Origin: Poriferisulfidus sp965221375
Lineage (GTDB): Bacteria > Pseudomonadota > Gammaproteobacteria > Poriferisulfidales > Poriferisulfidaceae
DNA length: 64,000 nt
NCBI GenBank assembly: GCA_965221375.1
Contig: OZ244883.1
Span: 1,550,001-1,614,000, forward strand
Direction: 5' to 3'
In this document: one piece after another, positions 34,759 through 43,819 of the stretch
Numbering within the stretch: the first letter of the stretch is position 1
Layout of the letters: every line of letters begins with the position of its first letter
Translations under genes and position numbers: made by a program
Notes under the pieces: generated by a model
Told to the model about the DNA's origin: nothing
Seen by the model: the letters and a program-made list of their open reading frames with translations, nothing else
Databases searched by the model: none

Positions 34759-34814
34759 TTTGTTGTTAAAAAACAACAAATCTTATTTTGACATTTATGT
34801 TTCACCTATAAAAT
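34759..34814 (+). promoter_or_regulatory. Promoter with upstream palindrome for porin gene 2
   Basis: The palindrome TTTGTTGTT-aaaa-AACAACAAA (34759-34780) lies just before TTGACA (34788-34793). TAAAAT at 34809-34814 follows a short 15-base spacer. The 5' leader would be about 80 bases. The palindrome is a candidate operator. Confidence 0.55.
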
Positions 34815-34900
34815 GCCTTTCCACATATGGCTAAAAGCCAGATTTTTCGAGAGGGTTGATCACCTCTCCAACTAACTACTTTTTTAGGAGTCCTAAAAAA

Positions 34901-36241
34901 ATGAAAAAACCATTTCTAATCGCACTGGCTTTGGTGGCGGCTCCGTTCGCAGCCCAAGCCGAGACGATTAATATCTATGGGTGGCAAAACCATTCGTGGG
35001 AATTTGTGGATGATAACGGTACAAATACTGACCGCATCCAATCAAATGCCGGCAACATCGGTTTTGCGGCCAGTGTTGATACCGGCTTGGACGGTATCCA
35101 CGTCAATCTCCAGTGCGAACAGTTCACCTATTACAACCAGTTGGGTGGTGGTACTGGCTGGTGCAACCGTAACTCTAAAATCGGTTTGTCACACCCGGAT
35201 GTCGGAGAGATCATGCTCGCTACATGGCTTCTGCCCTATAACGAAGGTGTCGCGCAGTGGGTAGATCCGTTCTATGACGCGGGGGCAGACTCGCATACTA
35301 GCATCATGGGATCAGTTGGTGCCCGCACTATCTTTTATAACACAGGAACTTTCCATTATCAAGCAAATGCTGGGGGATTTTCAGGTGCAGATTTTGTGTA
35401 TACGGGAGCATGGAATCTTGGCTTCAACCGGCGCCAAGAGAATATCATCCAGTACTGGTCGCCAAATTGGAACGGTTTTGTCTTCCGCTTCGCCTGGACG
35501 GCAGGAAATCAGGATGAGGTTAAAGCTAAATATGGATCAGGGGAACTTGATCCGGTGATTCGCTCCAGCAGTCTCGCCTATACCAATGGCCCGTTATGGT
35601 TAGCGGTTACATGGCAAGAGCATGAAGATTGGACAGCCAATTCGGTAGGCGCGATGAATAGCTCTGATGCGGAGAGCATTCGTCTCGCGGGTCGCTATAT
35701 CATGGATATGGGTGATGGCATGAGTGTCCAGATCTCAGCCATGTTTGAGGACCTTGAGTACGAATTCAATCAAGTTTCCGGCTTTGATGCAGCCATGGGT
35801 GCATTTGGCTATGCGTTGAGTGCCGATGAGACCCTGGAAAGTTACACATTGAATACTGGCACCGGCAAAACTCAGAGTAAAGCAGATCGTGATGCTGTCA
35901 CTAAAGATACCAGCATCAAAATGGAACGTGAAGCATGGATGATTTCTGGCAAAATCAAATTTGGTGGCCCATTGGATTTCCGTTTCTCCTACATGGATTC
36001 GGATGATCTGGAAATTTCCTGTGGAGCATGTTCGGGAGATTGGCAGGAGACTGCCGCGAATGCGTGGAACGTCGGTTTGTTCTACACCATGCCTGCAGGT
36101 ACTGAGTTACGTGTGACTTACTCTGAAGTAGACAACGATGATAACGGATCCTATGGTCAGGGTATCAGTGGTACTGGTTTGGGTACGTACAATTCCGAAG
36201 TGGAGATGTTTGCTTTAGGTATTGTGCACTGGTTTGACTGA
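34901..36241 (+). CDS. Outer-membrane porin-like protein 2
   Basis: A 446-residue paralogue of porin 1 with near-identical signal peptide and barrel strands. The ATG at 34901 precedes KKPFLIALALVAAPFAAQA; an upstream in-frame ATG gives no good signal peptide. Conserved cysteines and the C-terminal VHWFD are present. Variable segments are near residues 115-135 (YQANAGGFSGADFVY), 170-180 and 285-330. It has its own promoter and terminator, unlike an operon member. Confidence 0.87.
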   Translation: MKKPFLIALALVAAPFAAQAETINIYGWQNHSWEFVDDNGTNTDRIQSNAGNIGFAASVDTGLDGIHVNLQCEQFTYYNQLGGGTGWCNRNSKIGLSHPDVGEIMLATWLLPYNEGVAQWVDPFYDAGADSHTSIMGSVGARTIFYNTGTFHYQANAGGFSGADFVYTGAWNLGFNRRQENIIQYWSPNWNGFVFRFAWTAGNQDEVKAKYGSGELDPVIRSSSLAYTNGPLWLAVTWQEHEDWTANSVGAMNSSDAESIRLAGRYIMDMGDGMSVQISAMFEDLEYEFNQVSGFDAAMGAFGYALSADETLESYTLNTGTGKTQSKADRDAVTKDTSIKMEREAWMISGKIKFGGPLDFRFSYMDSDDLEISCGACSGDWQETAANAWNVGLFYTMPAGTELRVTYSEVDNDDNGSYGQGISGTGLGTYNSEVEMFALGIVHWFD

Positions 36242-36267
36242 TTTCAGTTCTTCCACTATGTAATCTA

Positions 36268-36297
36268 GCAGGCGCCCAAAGGGCGCCTGCTTTTTTT
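36268..36297 (+). terminator. Terminator of porin gene 2
   Basis: Perfect 10-base stem GCAGGCGCCC/GGGCGCCTGC with an AAA loop, followed by seven T. Confidence 0.92.
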
Positions 36298-36625
36298 AAC
36301 AGCCACCCTTCAAATCCGTGTATACAAAACAAAATACAAGGTCGTATCAGCTAGATTGCTGACATATGAATCATATCTTCTGGCGGCGATTGGAAACTGT
36401 ACCGTAACCCTCACTGATATCGCTGAATTCAGAGTTGCTGAAAACTGTGACGAAGCTTAAGTTAAGAGACCCGACCTCTCAAAAATTCTGGAGTTCTTCG
36501 GGACATAATTTAAATGGCCATATGAACAAAGGATCTAGTAGTACATCACGAGCAGAATAAATATAAGTTAATTATTTATTGAATTTTTTATACTCTTTTA
36601 TTGCTTTTTCAATGCTTTACTCAAA
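36298..36625. other. Gene-free AT-rich spacer between porins 2 and 3
   Basis: About 330 bases bounded by two convergent terminators. I see no open frame of note, no RNA gene signature and no clear repeat. Confidence 0.6.
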
Positions 36626-36653
36626 AAAAAGGCGCCCCGAAGGGCGCCTTTTT
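36626..36653 (-). terminator. Terminator of porin copy 3
   Basis: A 12-base stem AAAAAGGCGCCC/GGGCGCCTTTTT with a CGAA loop (TTCG on the minus strand). The A and T flanks allow termination in both directions. Confidence 0.9.
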
Positions 36654-36679
36654 ATCTCCGCTTAAGCTACTTGTTTGAA

Positions 36680-38065
36680 TTAATCAAACCAGTGCACAAT
36701 ACCTACGGCGAACATTTCCACCTCGGTATTGTACGTACCCAAACCACTACCACTGATACCTTGACCATAGGATCCATTATCATCGTTTTCCACTTCAGAG
36801 TAGGTTAAACGCAGTTCGGTACCAGCCGGCATGGTGTAGAACAAACCAACGTTCCACGCATCCGCGGCAGTCTCCTGCCAATCTCCCGAACATGCTCCAC
36901 AGGAAACTTCCAGATCATCCGCATCCATGTAGGAAAAACGAAAATCCAATGGGCCACCAAATTTGATTTTGCCAGAAATCATCCATGCTTCACGTTCCAC
37001 TGTAATATTGGCACCCGTAGTAACAGCATCACGATCTGCTCTATTCTGAGTTTTGCCGGTACCAGTATTCAATGTGTAACTTTTCAGGGTATCATCGTCT
37101 GTAGCATTATCGCCTTCTTTAGTTCCATTGTCGTCTAAATCGTAACCAAATGCCCCCATGGCGGCATCAAAATCGGATACACCATTAAATTCATACTCAA
37201 GGTCTTCATACATGGCAGAGATCTGAACACTCATGCCATCTCCCATGTCCATGATGTAGCGACCAGCAAGGCGAATGCTTTCCGCATCCGAACTGTTCAT
37301 TTCGCCAACGGATGCAGCCGTCCAATCCTCGTGGTCCTGCCAAGTCACTGCCACCCACAAAGGCCCATTGGTGTAAGCCAAGCTGCCGGAGCGAATAACC
37401 GGGTCAATATCACCTGTGCCTACCGGGGCTGCCATTTCATCCCGCTTTCCAACTGTCCAAGCGAAGCGGAAAACAAAGCCATTCCAGTTAGGTGACCAAT
37501 ACTGAACTATACCTTCCTGGCGACGGTTAAATCCCGTGTCATAACCACCACCCGCATAGTTGAATTCAGAGCCGCCGAAACCTGTATCAGGATCTGAGTT
37601 CGAGGATGAAGAATCAAAATCGCCTGTATTGTAGAAAATCGTGTGGGCACCGACCGAACCCATGATGCTGGTGTGCGAATCCGCACCCGCATCGTAGAAG
37701 GGATCTACCCATTGCGCCACGCCCTCGTTGTAGGGCAACAGCCACGTGGCGAGCATGATTTCGCCCACGTCCGGATGGGACAAACCGATCTTGGAGTTAC
37801 GGTTACACCAGCCAGTGCCACCCGCGTAATGATTGAAATAGGTGAACTGCTCACATTGGAGATTGACGTGGATACCATTCATACCCGTATCAACACTGGC
37901 TGCAAAACCAATGTTGCCGGCATTTGACTGAATGCGATCATAACTTTTGTCATTTTCATCCACAAACTCCCAGGAATGGTTTTGCCACCCGTAGAGATTA
38001 ATCGTCTCGGCTTGAGCTGCGAACGGAGCCGCCACCAAAGCCAGTGCGATTAGAAATGGCGTTTT
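36680..38065 (-). pseudogene. Porin-like copy 3 without a usable start codon
   Basis: The full barrel is intact and very close to porin 1, including the four cysteines and the C-terminal VHWFD. The homology runs back through the signal peptide (codons for TPFLIALALVAAPFAAQA) to a Lys codon at 38063-38065. In the position of the initiator ATG there is an in-frame TAG (38066-38068), and the sequence further upstream differs from the other copies. The only starts left are TTG/GTG codons at 38038 or later inside the signal peptide, which would destroy export. It looks like a silent copy. A sequencing error at the start codon is the main alternative. Confidence 0.7.
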
Positions 38066-38213
38066 CTACTCTGTGAAACCTTAAGCTTCCATTTTTTCAG
38101 CTTCATGCGGACCAAACAATTTTCTCTTATCCCCAGCTAGCATCCATTATCAATAAAATTGCTGTATTTCAGCATCTTATTAATTTTGAATTCAGTCAGT
38201 CGCATGCGCAATT

Positions 38214-38219
38214 TATAAT
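38214..38219 (+). promoter_or_regulatory. Candidate -10 element of polA
   Basis: Perfect TATAAT 28 bases before the polA ATG. The best -35 at the right distance, TTCAGT (38191-38196), is weak. Confidence 0.4.
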
Positions 38220-38246
38220 GCACCATCCCCTCTTCTTTTTTCGAAT

Positions 38247-40961
38247 ATGGCCGACGCTCACCCCCGACCAAAACTGCTGTTGGTCGACGGCTCGGCCTAT
38301 CTGCACCGTGCCTTTCATGTGCACTCCCACTTGTCAGACCCGAAAGGCCGTCCAACTGGTGCGATCTTCGGCACCATCAAGATTCTGCAGAGTCAACACC
38401 GGCAGTTAAATCCGGAATATGCGGCCGTCATCATGGATGCGCCCGGCAAGACTTTCCGCCACGACTTGTATCCTGACTATAAAGCCAACCGAAAACCCAC
38501 ACCACCGGAACTGCGCGAGCAGATGGACCCTCTGCTCGAAATCATCCAAGCTTTGGGATTCCCTTTGCTCAGCGTGCCGAAAGTCGAAGCGGACGATGTC
38601 ATCGGAACCCTAGCCCGGCAAGGTGAAGCAAGCGGGATGCGGGTCATGATCTTGACGGGGGACAAGGACATGGCGCAGCTGGTAACCCACAACATCACCC
38701 TGCACGATATTGACAGAGAGCCCATGGACGCAGCCGGAGTCGCAAGCAAATTCAACGTGCGCCCGGACCAGATCGTGGACTACCTGGCTTTGGCGGGCGA
38801 TGCGGCCGACAACATCCCCGGAGTACCGAAAGCCGGACCCAAGACCGTTGCCGCATGGCTGCAGAAGTACGACACGCTGGACAACTTAATTGAAAATGCC
38901 GGAGAAATCACCGGTAAGGTTGGGGAAAACTTGCGTGCCAGCATTGAACATCTGCCACTGTACCGCACGCTGACAACCATTCGTTGCGATGTAGAGCTAG
39001 ACCATAGTCCGAACGATCTCCGGCCCGGTCCGGAAAATGTGGAACGCTTGAAGATTTTGTACGCCGAATATGATATGAAATCTTTCCTGCGCGAACTGCA
39101 TGAACGCGAACATGCGCCCCCCGCTCCCGATGGCGATCCTCGCGAATCAACCACCCGGCGCTATGCCACCATCTTGACACCGGAAGAGCTGGATGCCTGG
39201 ATTGCAAAAATCCGCAAAGCAAAAACATTTGCGCTGGATACGGAAACGACCAGTGTGGACCCGCAACGCGCCAACTTGGTAGGCATTTCCATAGCCACCG
39301 CACCGGGACGTGCAGCTTATATCCCGGTCGGTCACCGGGGCTTGAGCGAAATCAAGCAACTTGACAAAGAACAAGTGCTGGAAAAACTCGCGCCTCTATT
39401 GACAGATCCGAATTTGACCAAAGTCGGCCATCATCTCAAATACGACCGCGCCGTATTACGCCGCAGCGGTGCACAACTGTCCGGCCCCACCCATGACAGC
39501 ATGCTGGAATCCTATATCTACAACTCTACCGCCAGTCGCCACAATCTGGATGACTTGTCCCAGTTCTATCTGGACGAAAAAACCATACGCTACAGCGAGG
39601 TCGCGGGGACCGGCAAAAAACAGATTCCATTTGAGCAAGTCCCCATTGAAACAGCCGCACCCTATGCCGCAGAAGACGCGGACATGACGCTGCGTCTGCA
39701 CAACCATCTGTGGCCTAAACTTCAGGAATCCAAAGCTCTCGAAAATTTATACCAAAATCTGGAATTGCCTCTGTCGGAAGTGCTGACTGACATGGAGCGC
39801 GTCGGGGTCGCCATCAGTGTAGAGGTCCTTCAAGAGCAATCCAACGAGTTGCGCCAGGAACTGGTGGAGTTGAAAGAACAGATTACGGCCGAATGCGGAC
39901 GTGAAATCAACCTCAATTCAACTCTGGACCTTCAACAAGTCTTGTTCGAGGAACGCGGCCTCAAAAAGGGCCGTAAAACAAGAGGCGGCTCCGCTTCCAC
40001 CGCGGAAGATGTACTCAAAGAATTGGCGGAACAGGACGTTTTGCCGCGTATGATTCTGGACTACCGCCAACGCACCAAACTACTGTCGACCTATATCGAC
40101 AAGTTGCCGAAAATGATCAACCCGCAAACTGGGCGCGTGCACACGTCCTACCATCAGGCGGTTACCGCTACCGGTCGGTTGTCCTCGTCCGATCCCAATC
40201 TCCAGAATATCCCGATTCGCACCGAAGCCGGACGACGCATTCGTCAAGCCTTTGTTGCCCGAGACGGTTGCGTACTGATCGCTGCCGACTATTCGCAGAT
40301 CGAATTGCGCATCATGGCGCATATTTCTGAAGACCCCGCCTTGCGCCGCGCTTTTGAAGATGGCGAAGATGTACACCGGGCAACCGCTGCCGAAGTGTTC
40401 GGCGTTGCTCGCGACGACGTGACGGCAGATCAACGGCGCTCTGCCAAAGCCATCAACTTCGGCTTGATGTACGGCATGAGCCCTTTTGGACTGGCTCGCC
40501 AATTGAAAATTTCCCGCGAACAGGCGGACGGATACATCAAAACTTATTTTGAACGTTACCCGAAAGTCCACCACTACATGGAGCAAGCGCGCGAGCAGGC
40601 GCGTCGCCACGGCTATGTGGAAACCGTGGCCGGACGACGCCTCTACATCGACGCCATCCGCTCACGCAATTACAACCAACGCCAGTATGCCGAGCGTACT
40701 GCCATCAACGCGCCGATGCAGGGTACCGCGGCAGATATCATCAAGCAAGCCATGATTGATGCGCATCATTGGCTGAACACACAATACCCGGACTGCGCGA
40801 TTATTCTCCAAGTACACGATGAACTGGTGCTGGAAGCCCCTCAGGAGGAAGCGGAAGAGATCAAACGGGGCATATGCGAGAAGATGGAGAACTGTGTTTC
40901 GCTAAGTGTTCCCCTGGTCGTAGATGCCCGTTGTGGAGACAATTGGGACCAAGCCCACTAA
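38247..40961 (+). CDS. polA: DNA polymerase I
   Basis: A 904-residue family A polymerase with three domains. The 5' nuclease domain covers about 1-290 (LLLVDGSAYLHRAFH, VEADDVIGTLA, GDAADNIPGVP). A 3'-5' exonuclease domain covers about 310-500, and its active-site Asp/Glu pair is present in FALDTETTSVD. The polymerase domain has motif A AADYSQIELRIMAH, motif B RRSAKAINFGLMYGMS and motif C QVHDELVLE. All three activities should be functional. It ends 4 bases into the convergent metallopeptidase gene. Confidence 0.98.
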   Translation: MADAHPRPKLLLVDGSAYLHRAFHVHSHLSDPKGRPTGAIFGTIKILQSQHRQLNPEYAAVIMDAPGKTFRHDLYPDYKANRKPTPPELREQMDPLLEIIQALGFPLLSVPKVEADDVIGTLARQGEASGMRVMILTGDKDMAQLVTHNITLHDIDREPMDAAGVASKFNVRPDQIVDYLALAGDAADNIPGVPKAGPKTVAAWLQKYDTLDNLIENAGEITGKVGENLRASIEHLPLYRTLTTIRCDVELDHSPNDLRPGPENVERLKILYAEYDMKSFLRELHEREHAPPAPDGDPRESTTRRYATILTPEELDAWIAKIRKAKTFALDTETTSVDPQRANLVGISIATAPGRAAYIPVGHRGLSEIKQLDKEQVLEKLAPLLTDPNLTKVGHHLKYDRAVLRRSGAQLSGPTHDSMLESYIYNSTASRHNLDDLSQFYLDEKTIRYSEVAGTGKKQIPFEQVPIETAAPYAAEDADMTLRLHNHLWPKLQESKALENLYQNLELPLSEVLTDMERVGVAISVEVLQEQSNELRQELVELKEQITAECGREINLNSTLDLQQVLFEERGLKKGRKTRGGSASTAEDVLKELAEQDVLPRMILDYRQRTKLLSTYIDKLPKMINPQTGRVHTSYHQAVTATGRLSSSDPNLQNIPIRTEAGRRIRQAFVARDGCVLIAADYSQIELRIMAHISEDPALRRAFEDGEDVHRATAAEVFGVARDDVTADQRRSAKAINFGLMYGMSPFGLARQLKISREQADGYIKTYFERYPKVHHYMEQAREQARRHGYVETVAGRRLYIDAIRSRNYNQRQYAERTAINAPMQGTAADIIKQAMIDAHHWLNTQYPDCAIILQVHDELVLEAPQEEAEEIKRGICEKMENCVSLSVPLVVDARCGDNWDQAH

Positions 40962-41374
40962 CGTTCCTCTCCCGCGCATGCCTGCGCACAAATGCGTTCC
41001 ATGTCGGCATCGGAAAAACCGAAATGATGCCCAATTTCATGCAGAACGACCGAACGCACCAGATACATCAAATCGCCACCCTCTTCGCTCCACTGCTCCA
41101 GAATCGGACGGCGATAAAGATACACATGATCCAAATCCTCCGGTAAATCCTCAACCGATTTCTGATCCAAACTCACCCCCTGGTACAGGCCCAGAAGGTC
41201 GTAAGGGCTTTTTAGATTCATCTCGCGGCAAATCTCCTCATCCGGGAAATCAACCACATGTACCGCAACCGTCTTGATGTGCCGAGCCAGTTCCGGCGGA
41301 ATTTCAGCCAGCACCTGTTGAGCCATGCGCTCCATCGCATACAAACTCGGAAGAGACGGCGAATTCATGTTCAA
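40958..41374 (-). CDS. Zincin-like metallopeptidase family protein
   Basis: A 138-residue protein of the DUF1025/Zincin_1 type. HEIGHHFGFSD near the C-terminus is an HExxHxxGxxD zinc motif. The central YDLLGLYQG and the VYLYRRPILE stretch are typical. Substrate unknown. It is convergent with polA and overlaps its end by 4 bases. The leader region contains two adjacent stem-loops. Confidence 0.88.
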   Translation of the reverse strand: MNMNSPSLPSLYAMERMAQQVLAEIPPELARHIKTVAVHVVDFPDEEICREMNLKSPYDLLGLYQGVSLDQKSVEDLPEDLDHVYLYRRPILEQWSEEGGDLMYLVRSVVLHEIGHHFGFSDADMERICAQACAGEER

Positions 41375-41456
41375 AACGCGGCGTAAATTTTCTGTAAAAT
41401 TAACTTTACACGGGAACTTTTGGGGGTCGAAAGTTGCCTAAAATAAAGTCAGTTTT

Positions 41457-41523
41457 GTCGCATTCAGGCCCCCTGCTGAGTGCGACTTGGTGCCGGTTCA
41501 AAGCCCTCTGTTTGGCCGGCACC
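41457..41523. other. Tandem stem-loops between groEL terminator and metallopeptidase gene
   Basis: Hairpin 1: GTCGCATTCAG (41457-41467) with CTGAGTGCGAC (41476-41486), 11 bp with one G-U-type mismatch. Hairpin 2: GGTGCCGG (41489-41496) with CCGGCACC (41516-41523). The pair lies in the 283-base gap and could be a structured leader, a small RNA or a palindromic repeat unit. Confidence 0.45.
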
Positions 41524-41609
41524 ACCTTCCTCCCCAGGTGAGTTGGAATGGTATAGGCGCAAGCGTACAGCTTCCGCCTTTTCCCGGAAATTATAAAAAA
41601 CAGACAAAA

Positions 41610-41636
41610 AAAGGGCCTCGCTTTGCGAGGCCCTTT
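41610..41636 (-). terminator. Terminator of groES-groEL
   Basis: Perfect 12-base stem AAAGGGCCTCGC/GCGAGGCCCTTT with a three-base loop, followed by a T run on the minus strand, 22 bases after the groEL stop. Confidence 0.93.
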
Positions 41637-41657
41637 CAATAGTTGGCAAAAAGCCGC

Positions 41658-43301
41658 TTACATCATGCCGCCCATGCCTTCCATACCTCCCGGTGCGCCA
41701 TGCGCGTGCGGCTCTTCTTCTTTCGGAAGCTCCGCCACCATGGCTTCGGTGGTAATCATCAGGCTGGCAACCGAAGCCGCATTCTGAAGTGCTGTACGGG
41801 TCACTTTAGCCGGATCCAGAATGCCCATCTCCAGCATGTCGCCGTATTCGGCAGTAGCGGCGTTATAGCCGTAATTGCCTTCGGATTTGAGCACTTCTTC
41901 AATCACTACCGACGGCTCGCGATCCCCGGCATTCTCAACAATCTGACGCAGAGGCTCGGCCAACGCATGGCTGAGAATCTCCACACCCCGCTGCTGATCG
42001 TTGTTATCGCCCTTCAGAGACTCCAGGGCCGCTCGGGTCCGCAGCAAAGCGACACCGCCACCCGGCACAATACCTTCTTCCACAGCGGCGCGGGTTGCAT
42101 GCAGCGCATCTTCCACGCGGGCCTTCTTCTCTTTCATTTCCACTTCGGTCGCCGCACCCACTTTGATGACGGCCACGCCGCCAGCCAACTTGGCCATGCG
42201 CTCCTGAAGTTTTTCCTTGTCGTAATCCGAAGAAGACTCATCGATCTGCTGGCGAATTTGATCCACACGCGCCTTGATGTCGCCTGCTGCGCCGGCCCCA
42301 TCAATGATCGTGGTGTTTTCCTTCGACAGGGTAACGCGCTTGGCAGTACCCAGGTCCTCAAGCGTGGCCTTCTCCAACGACAGGCCCACCTCTTCGGAAA
42401 TTACCGTGCCGCCAGTCAAAATTGCAATATCCTGCAACATGGCTTTGCGTCGGTCACCAAAACCCGGGGCCTTCACGGCAGCCACCTTGACAATACCGCG
42501 GATCGTGTTGACCACCAGCGTCGCCAAGGCTTCACCTTCGACATCTTCGGCGATTACGACCAGAGAGCGGCTGGATTTGGCCACCGCTTCCAACAGCGGG
42601 AGCAGCTCGCGGATGTTGGAAACCTTTTTGTCATGCAGCAGGATGAACGGACTTTCCATATCCGCCGTCATACTGTCCTGATTGTTGACAAAGTACGGAG
42701 ACAGGTAGCCGCGATCAAACTGCATGCCTTCCACGACTTCCAGTTCGTTCTCCAGCGAATTGCCTTCCTCCACCGTGATAACGCCTTCTTTGCCCACTTT
42801 GTCCATCGCGTCCGCGATGATTTCGCCGACATCCGGGTCCGAATTGGCCGAGATGCTGCCGACCTGGGCAATTTCCTTGTTATCGGTGCAGGGACGCGAC
42901 AGCGTCGCCAACTGTTCCACGACGACGCCCACCGCCTTGTCCACGCCTCGTTTCAGGTCCATGGGATTCATGCCGGCGGCCACCGCTTTCGCACCTTCGC
43001 GCACGATCGCCTGAGCCAACACCGTCGCGGTGGTGGTGCCATCGCCGGCTACATCGGAGGTCTGCGAAGCCACCTCCTTGACCATTTGCGCGCCCATATT
43101 TTCGAACTTGTCTTTCAGTTCAATTTCCTTGGCGACCGAAACGCCATCCTTGGTCACGGTCGGTGCGCCGAATGACTTGTCCAGCACGACATTGCGTCCC
43201 TTGGGACCGAGCGTGGATTTCACGGCATTGGCAAGTAGATTGACTCCCTGGAGCATGCGCTGCCGGGCGTCTTCACTAAATTTAACCTCTTTTGCTGCCA
43301 T
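41658..43301 (-). CDS. groEL: Chaperonin GroEL (60 kDa)
   Basis: A 547-residue class I chaperonin subunit that folds proteins in the cytoplasm with GroES. Begins AAKEVKFSEDARQRMLQGVN; ATP-site GDGTTTATVLAQ is present, and the C-terminus ends in the GGM-type tail GGMEGMGGMM. Second gene of the groESL operon. Confidence 0.99.
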   Translation of the reverse strand: MAAKEVKFSEDARQRMLQGVNLLANAVKSTLGPKGRNVVLDKSFGAPTVTKDGVSVAKEIELKDKFENMGAQMVKEVASQTSDVAGDGTTTATVLAQAIVREGAKAVAAGMNPMDLKRGVDKAVGVVVEQLATLSRPCTDNKEIAQVGSISANSDPDVGEIIADAMDKVGKEGVITVEEGNSLENELEVVEGMQFDRGYLSPYFVNNQDSMTADMESPFILLHDKKVSNIRELLPLLEAVAKSSRSLVVIAEDVEGEALATLVVNTIRGIVKVAAVKAPGFGDRRKAMLQDIAILTGGTVISEEVGLSLEKATLEDLGTAKRVTLSKENTTIIDGAGAAGDIKARVDQIRQQIDESSSDYDKEKLQERMAKLAGGVAVIKVGAATEVEMKEKKARVEDALHATRAAVEEGIVPGGGVALLRTRAALESLKGDNNDQQRGVEILSHALAEPLRQIVENAGDREPSVVIEEVLKSEGNYGYNAATAEYGDMLEMGILDPAKVTRTALQNAASVASLMITTEAMVAELPKEEEPHAHGAPGGMEGMGGMM

Positions 43302-43361
43302 TTTTTGGATTCCTCTTCCGATTTGTGTGTTGTGCGAATTGATTAAAGATCAGGCGGCGAA

Positions 43362-43655
43362 TCAGCTTTCGATGACAGCCATGATGTCGTCTTCACGCAT
43401 CACGACCATCTCTTCGCCATCAAGTTTGCATTCAGTGCCGGAATATTTTCCAAACAGCACTTGATCGCCCACTTTGACATCAGGCTTAAGAAGTTTGCCG
43501 TCGTCCGAAGTTTTCCCCGGACCGACTGCGACCACCTCGCCACGAACGGGTTTTTCTGTCGCGCTGTCCGGAATCACAATGCCTCCAGGGCTGGTGCGCT
43601 CCTCTTCCAAGCGTTTGATCACAACGCGATCATGCAAGGGCCGAAGTTTCATCAT
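43362..43655 (-). CDS. groES: Co-chaperonin GroES (10 kDa)
   Basis: A 97-residue lid of GroEL. KLRPLHDRVVIKRLEEE, the mobile loop TSPGGIVIPDSATEKP and VLFGKYSGTE are typical. Two consecutive ATG codons (43655, 43652) follow GGGAG; either may be used. A heat-shock promoter candidate lies about 85 bases upstream. Confidence 0.98.
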   Translation of the reverse strand: MMKLRPLHDRVVIKRLEEERTSPGGIVIPDSATEKPVRGEVVAVGPGKTSDDGKLLKPDVKVGDQVLFGKYSGTECKLDGEEMVVMREDDIMAVIES

Positions 43656-43740
43656 TCAAACTCCCAATGAAAAGTTTTTGTTTATCAAATGTTAACTATA
43701 AAGCCAGCCACAGACATTCAGAGTCGAGTCTGACACGGCT

Positions 43741-43771
43741 AATATTGGGGACAAAGTAGCAGAAAATCAAG
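43741..43771 (-). promoter_or_regulatory. Sigma-32-like heat-shock promoter of groESL
   Basis: On the minus strand CTTGATT (43771-43765), a 14-base spacer, then CCCCAATAT (43750-43742). This matches the sigma-32 consensus CTTGAA-(13-17)-CCCCATnT closely. The leader would be about 80 bases. No CIRCE inverted repeat was seen. Confidence 0.75.
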
Positions 43772-43819
43772 TGCGTGTGGCTGAATGCCTTAAAATAGCC
43801 CCTTTCCGGCCCCAGATCC

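Noticed and set aside
41470..41530. tRNA-like T-arm sequence (GGTTCAAAGCC)
   Set aside because: The flanking bases do not form the acceptor, D and anticodon stems of a tRNA. The segment is better explained by the two hairpins.
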